Positions 61,270 through 64,000 of a DNA stretch of 64,000 bases are shown piece by piece. Each line of letters starts with the position of its first letter. The stretch's first letter is position 1. The stretch spans positions 176,275 through 240,274 of the forward strand of contig NZ_JWHL01000002.1 of assembly GCF_018132105.1 (NCBI RefSeq), in the 5' to 3' direction. The stretch comes from Methanocalculus chunghsingensis (GTDB taxonomy: Archaea; Halobacteriota; Methanomicrobia; Methanomicrobiales; Methanocorpusculaceae). Below the pieces are notes generated by a model. That model saw only the letters and a list, made by a program, of their open reading frames with translations, was not told the origin of the DNA and searched no databases. The translations under genes were made by a program, and so were the position numbers.

Positions 61270-63087
61270 ATGGAAGAAAAGAGACAGGTGGCACTCCTTA
61301 TCGGAGCAGCCATCCTTATTGGCCTCTCTGCTCTCCTCTTTCTGGCTGTTATTCCATCAGAAGAGCATGGTTTTAGCGGGGACTTATTTGTCGAGTCATA
61401 TGAGGTGACCTGGAAGGAAGATGGGGAGCTTACGGAGCGTTACGTCTACTCGGTCCAATCTCCTGACGAATACCGTATGCTCTTTCGGATATGGAAAGCC
61501 CCGTTATTGTATGGGGATACCGCATTTGGGGATCCGCATATTCGCCTGATCAGCGCCACAGCCCCGGCAGGATCAACTACGTACCTGAAGACGGAGAGTG
61601 GGGCTGTCCATCTCATCGACGATGATAGCGGACGAGTGCGAACCCTTGTTTCCGATCTCGCGTATCCAAATGAGGTTGGGATCATCAATCCCGGCTACTT
61701 CTCACCTGGCGAGTATATCGTCGAGTATACGTATCAGATGGTTTCGCCGGTCGAGTATGATAGTGATGCGGTGCATATCAACCTGCTCCTTGCTGATGAG
61801 CATATTCCATACCGGCATGTCAGCATCACGCTCATCTCTGATCGGATCACCGATGTATTTACGTATCCCCCTTCCTATGAGGTGAAGAAGCAGGAAGGGG
61901 TGGTTGTCATAACCGGGAGTTCCCCTTCAAACGAGCGGATCGGGGTCGAGTTCCTGATGACGCCGGATGCACTCGACTCGGTCGCCGGGGTCAAACGGCA
62001 GGTTGAAGGGGTCCGGGAGAAGACCGAGTCAGCAAACAACAGCTATCTCCTTGGGTTTCTGATCGCAGATCTCCTCCTCATCATCGGGAAGATCCTTGTT
62101 GTTATAACGCCGTTCTTATTGCTCCTCCTCTATTATCTGTATGGAAGAGAGAAGGAGTTCACCGTTCCGGAATATCTCAGCACGGTCCCTGATGAAACGA
62201 TGCCTCCCTGGCAGGTGAATCTCGTCTTCAATAAGGATGCGTTTACTGCTGATGAGAATGGCTTTTATGCAACACTCCTTGATCTTCACAGGAAGAAGAA
62301 GATTGAGATCCGTGAGAACCAGAATAAGAAGGGTGTGACGATCCGTCTCGTTGAAGTGGAAGGGGATGACCAGTACGAACAGAGGGTGATTAACTTCATC
62401 CATCTCAACTCGGATGAGTCAGGAGTTCTTGATACCGGATACTTTGAGGATGTTGCGAAACGGGCGAAGAGCTCATCGGCTGATGAACAGATCGCCATTA
62501 GGCTCAAGGAGAATCTCAATGATCTGATGAGCCGGTCAGATGATACCGTATCCGGCAGATATGCCGTGAATGGAAGAGACAAGCCTGCCATCATCCTGGC
62601 AGGGGCGGTTGGCTATATTCTCATCGGCGTACTTGCCTTTCTTCTCACAACTGATACCGAAGGGACGCTTGTCTGGGCGATCTTTCTTGGAGCGGTTGTT
62701 GCTGTACAGGCAGGTATCGCAGTCGCTCTCCCCTCAACGGTCTTTGGTCACTGGAAGGAAGATTATTACAAACGTAAGCTTGAATGGAATTCGTTTCGGC
62801 GTTTCCTCTCGGATATGAGCATGATCAAAAAATACAGCCCTGATGATATGAATATGTGGGGGATCTGGCTCATCTATGGAACAGCACTCGGTGTCGGGGA
62901 GAACGTCCAGAAGGCGATGAAGGAACTGAAGGTGGACATCTCCCAGTCCGGGTACTATGTCCCGACGTACTTCTGGTTTGCCGGATTCTATTCCATCAGT
63001 ACCTTCAGCCCGCCGTCCCAGGGCGGGGGCGGGGGTGGATTTGGCGCCGGCGGCGGCTTCGGTGGCGGTGGCGCCGGGGGGAGGTAG
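61270..63087 (+). CDS. DUF2207 membrane protein with glycine-rich tail
   Basis: 605 aa. Signal anchor near residues 9-28; an extracellular DUF2207 beta domain (about 36-240, with YPNEVGIINPGYFSPGEYIVEYTY in part); a transmembrane helix near 262-290; a cytoplasmic domain; two more helices near 437-485; and a tail ending in about 25 residues that are almost all Gly, Ala and Phe. The family is encoded with LemA in many prokaryotes, where both are thought to act at the membrane or envelope. Function not established. Confidence 0.9.
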   Translation: MEEKRQVALLIGAAILIGLSALLFLAVIPSEEHGFSGDLFVESYEVTWKEDGELTERYVYSVQSPDEYRMLFRIWKAPLLYGDTAFGDPHIRLISATAPAGSTTYLKTESGAVHLIDDDSGRVRTLVSDLAYPNEVGIINPGYFSPGEYIVEYTYQMVSPVEYDSDAVHINLLLADEHIPYRHVSITLISDRITDVFTYPPSYEVKKQEGVVVITGSSPSNERIGVEFLMTPDALDSVAGVKRQVEGVREKTESANNSYLLGFLIADLLLIIGKILVVITPFLLLLLYYLYGREKEFTVPEYLSTVPDETMPPWQVNLVFNKDAFTADENGFYATLLDLHRKKKIEIRENQNKKGVTIRLVEVEGDDQYEQRVINFIHLNSDESGVLDTGYFEDVAKRAKSSSADEQIAIRLKENLNDLMSRSDDTVSGRYAVNGRDKPAIILAGAVGYILIGVLAFLLTTDTEGTLVWAIFLGAVVAVQAGIAVALPSTVFGHWKEDYYKRKLEWNSFRRFLSDMSMIKKYSPDDMNMWGIWLIYGTALGVGENVQKAMKELKVDISQSGYYVPTYFWFAGFYSISTFSPPSQGGGGGGFGAGGGFGGGGAGGR

Positions 63088-63110
63088 AGGCCCCTTCCTC
63101 TGCCACTTGT

Positions 63111-63932
63111 TTATTTCTTCTTTTCTGCCCTCACCCTGATACTCACGATCGCCTCGGCTGGCATCGTTTCACTGGGACCCGGATCTCTGGTCATCTCCTG
63201 AAGGTCCGGTTCGCTGATGATATGCTCAAGGGGGAAGACCGACTCTGAGATGATGGTGATCTCCGAAAAGCCCGCTTTTTCGATCTCACCAAGGTACTCT
63301 TCTCTCAAAAGAGCCCCGGCAACACAACTGGTATACATCAGGGCTGACTCTTTGAGGTATGGAGGAAGGGGCTCTGTCAGGACGATATCTGCGATCATTA
63401 TCCGTCCACCCGGCCGGAGGACACGGAAGATCTCCGAAAAGACCTGGGGCTTGTCAGTTGAGAGGTTGATGACGCAGTTGGAGATGACACTATCAACTGA
63501 GTTGTCAGCGACCGGGAGATGTTCTATCTCGCCGAGGCGGAACTCCACGTTGCCATATCCTCCTCTGGTTGCATTCTCACGCGCCTTCTCCAGCATCTCA
63601 TGGGTCATATCGACGCCGATGACCCGTCCGGTAGGACCAACTCTCTGGCTTGCAAGGAAGCAGTCGAATCCTGCGCCGGATCCTAGATCAAGAACAATCT
63701 CTCCTTCTTCCAGGGACGCAAGAGCGACCGGGTTGCCGCATCCCAGGCCAAGGTCTGATCCCTCCGGAACAGTATGCAGATCCTCGGTGCTATAGCCAAA
63801 TGCGGAACTTACCGGGACACCCTTCTCAGATCCACCGCAGCATCCGGGTGAGCATCCACATCCAAAGCTCCCTTCACGGGCGATCTGTCCATACCGTCTT
63901 CGTACGTTTTTTCTGATATCATCTTCTTTCAT
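63111..63932 (-). CDS. arsM: arsenite methyltransferase (ArsM-like)
   Basis: 273 aa SAM-dependent methyltransferase. A Cys-rich N-terminus (FGCGCSPGCCGGSEKG near residues 23-38) supplies the metal thiolate ligands; motif I is LDLGSGAGFDCFLASQRVGP near 81-100; GVDMTHEMLEKAREN near 105. A conserved Cys in YTSCVAGALL near 202 matches the catalytic cysteine position of ArsM. Converts arsenite to methylated forms. A perfect AGGAGG (63940-63945) lies 7 bases before the ATG at 63932, unusual for this largely leaderless genome and a sign it may be translated strongly. Confidence 0.9.
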   Translation of the reverse strand: MKEDDIRKNVRRRYGQIAREGSFGCGCSPGCCGGSEKGVPVSSAFGYSTEDLHTVPEGSDLGLGCGNPVALASLEEGEIVLDLGSGAGFDCFLASQRVGPTGRVIGVDMTHEMLEKARENATRGGYGNVEFRLGEIEHLPVADNSVDSVISNCVINLSTDKPQVFSEIFRVLRPGGRIMIADIVLTEPLPPYLKESALMYTSCVAGALLREEYLGEIEKAGFSEITIISESVFPLEHIISEPDLQEMTRDPGPSETMPAEAIVSIRVRAEKKK

Positions 63933-64000
63933 CAAAATTCCTCCTCGTTTTTCTATAGTGTATTTTCCGTATCCGAATGCTTCACGATCTAACAGGCAGG

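Noticed and set aside
1..64000. tRNA, rRNA, CRISPR array, insertion sequence or prophage
   Set aside because: Looked for cloverleaf-like and repeat-spacer patterns in every gap over 100 bases and for transposase or integrase motifs in the proteins; none seen. Short or unusual RNAs could be missed by eye.

Overview
This window comes from a hydrogenotrophic methanogenic archaeon, most likely of the order Methanomicrobiales (the genus is not resolvable by eye). The evidence is archaeal: a geranylgeranylglyceryl-phosphate synthase (18626-19306), the methanogenesis-marker radical SAM protein Mmp10 (23686-24915), an archaeal-type ThrRS, an XPD-like Fe-S helicase, a dihydropteroate-synthase-related protein, TATA-box promoters about 26-31 bases before leaderless starts, and many ATGA/GTGA gene overlaps. 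I found no rRNA, tRNA, CRISPR array, insertion sequence or integrase.

Layout. 1-8.4 kb: housekeeping genes (malate dehydrogenase, pyrD-pyrK, mobA, ogt, XPD-like helicase, a GAF histidine kinase, purB). 8.4-11.8 kb: a SnoaL-like protein, a MacB-type ABC exporter, an HTH/DUF2178 pair, and a small possible ribbon-helix-helix gene behind three evenly spaced palindromes. 11.8-23.7 kb: an information-processing block on the plus strand (AsnB-like, gatCAB, topA, GGGP synthase, TrmJ-like methylase, dcd, thrS, DUF362-ferredoxin, mmp10).

24.9-36.9 kb is the most distinctive region, a 12-kb minus-strand array of a BtuCD-type ABC importer (36915 to 34697), a DUF4352 lipoprotein, a secreted protein with two DUF4430 domains plus cohesin and dockerin modules, a 1092-residue PQQ-type beta-propeller/PKD/DUF4430 membrane protein, a fusion of an alpha/alpha-toroid repeat domain with a BtuF domain, a second stand-alone BtuF, and a TIM-barrel protein. 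Toroid plus DUF4430 are the two modules of animal intrinsic factor/transcobalamin. I read the locus as a surface corrinoid-capture and import system, and it is my main candidate for an undescribed system. Related GTACA..TGTAC motifs sit at the transcription starts of its two main transcripts.

37-46 kb: a divergent RNase III-domain protein, PP2C phosphatase, MBL hydrolase, methyltransferase, MFS exporter, DUF4013 protein, PPK2, a zinc-ribbon protein, the DHPS-related protein, and a 470-base gap holding the decayed tail of a flavodoxin-like gene. 46.4-53.9 kb: an NuoL/HyfB-like subunit facing an Mrp/Mnh-type antiporter operon whose subunit order matches the mbhA-H half of archaeal Mbh complexes but which lacks hydrogenase genes; its mnhG is frameshifted at a run of ten A. 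54-60.5 kb: an AddB/AddA-like helicase-nuclease pair. 60.7-64 kb: lemA, a DUF2207 protein and arsM.

All functional statements rest on reading motifs and gene order; no database search was run.
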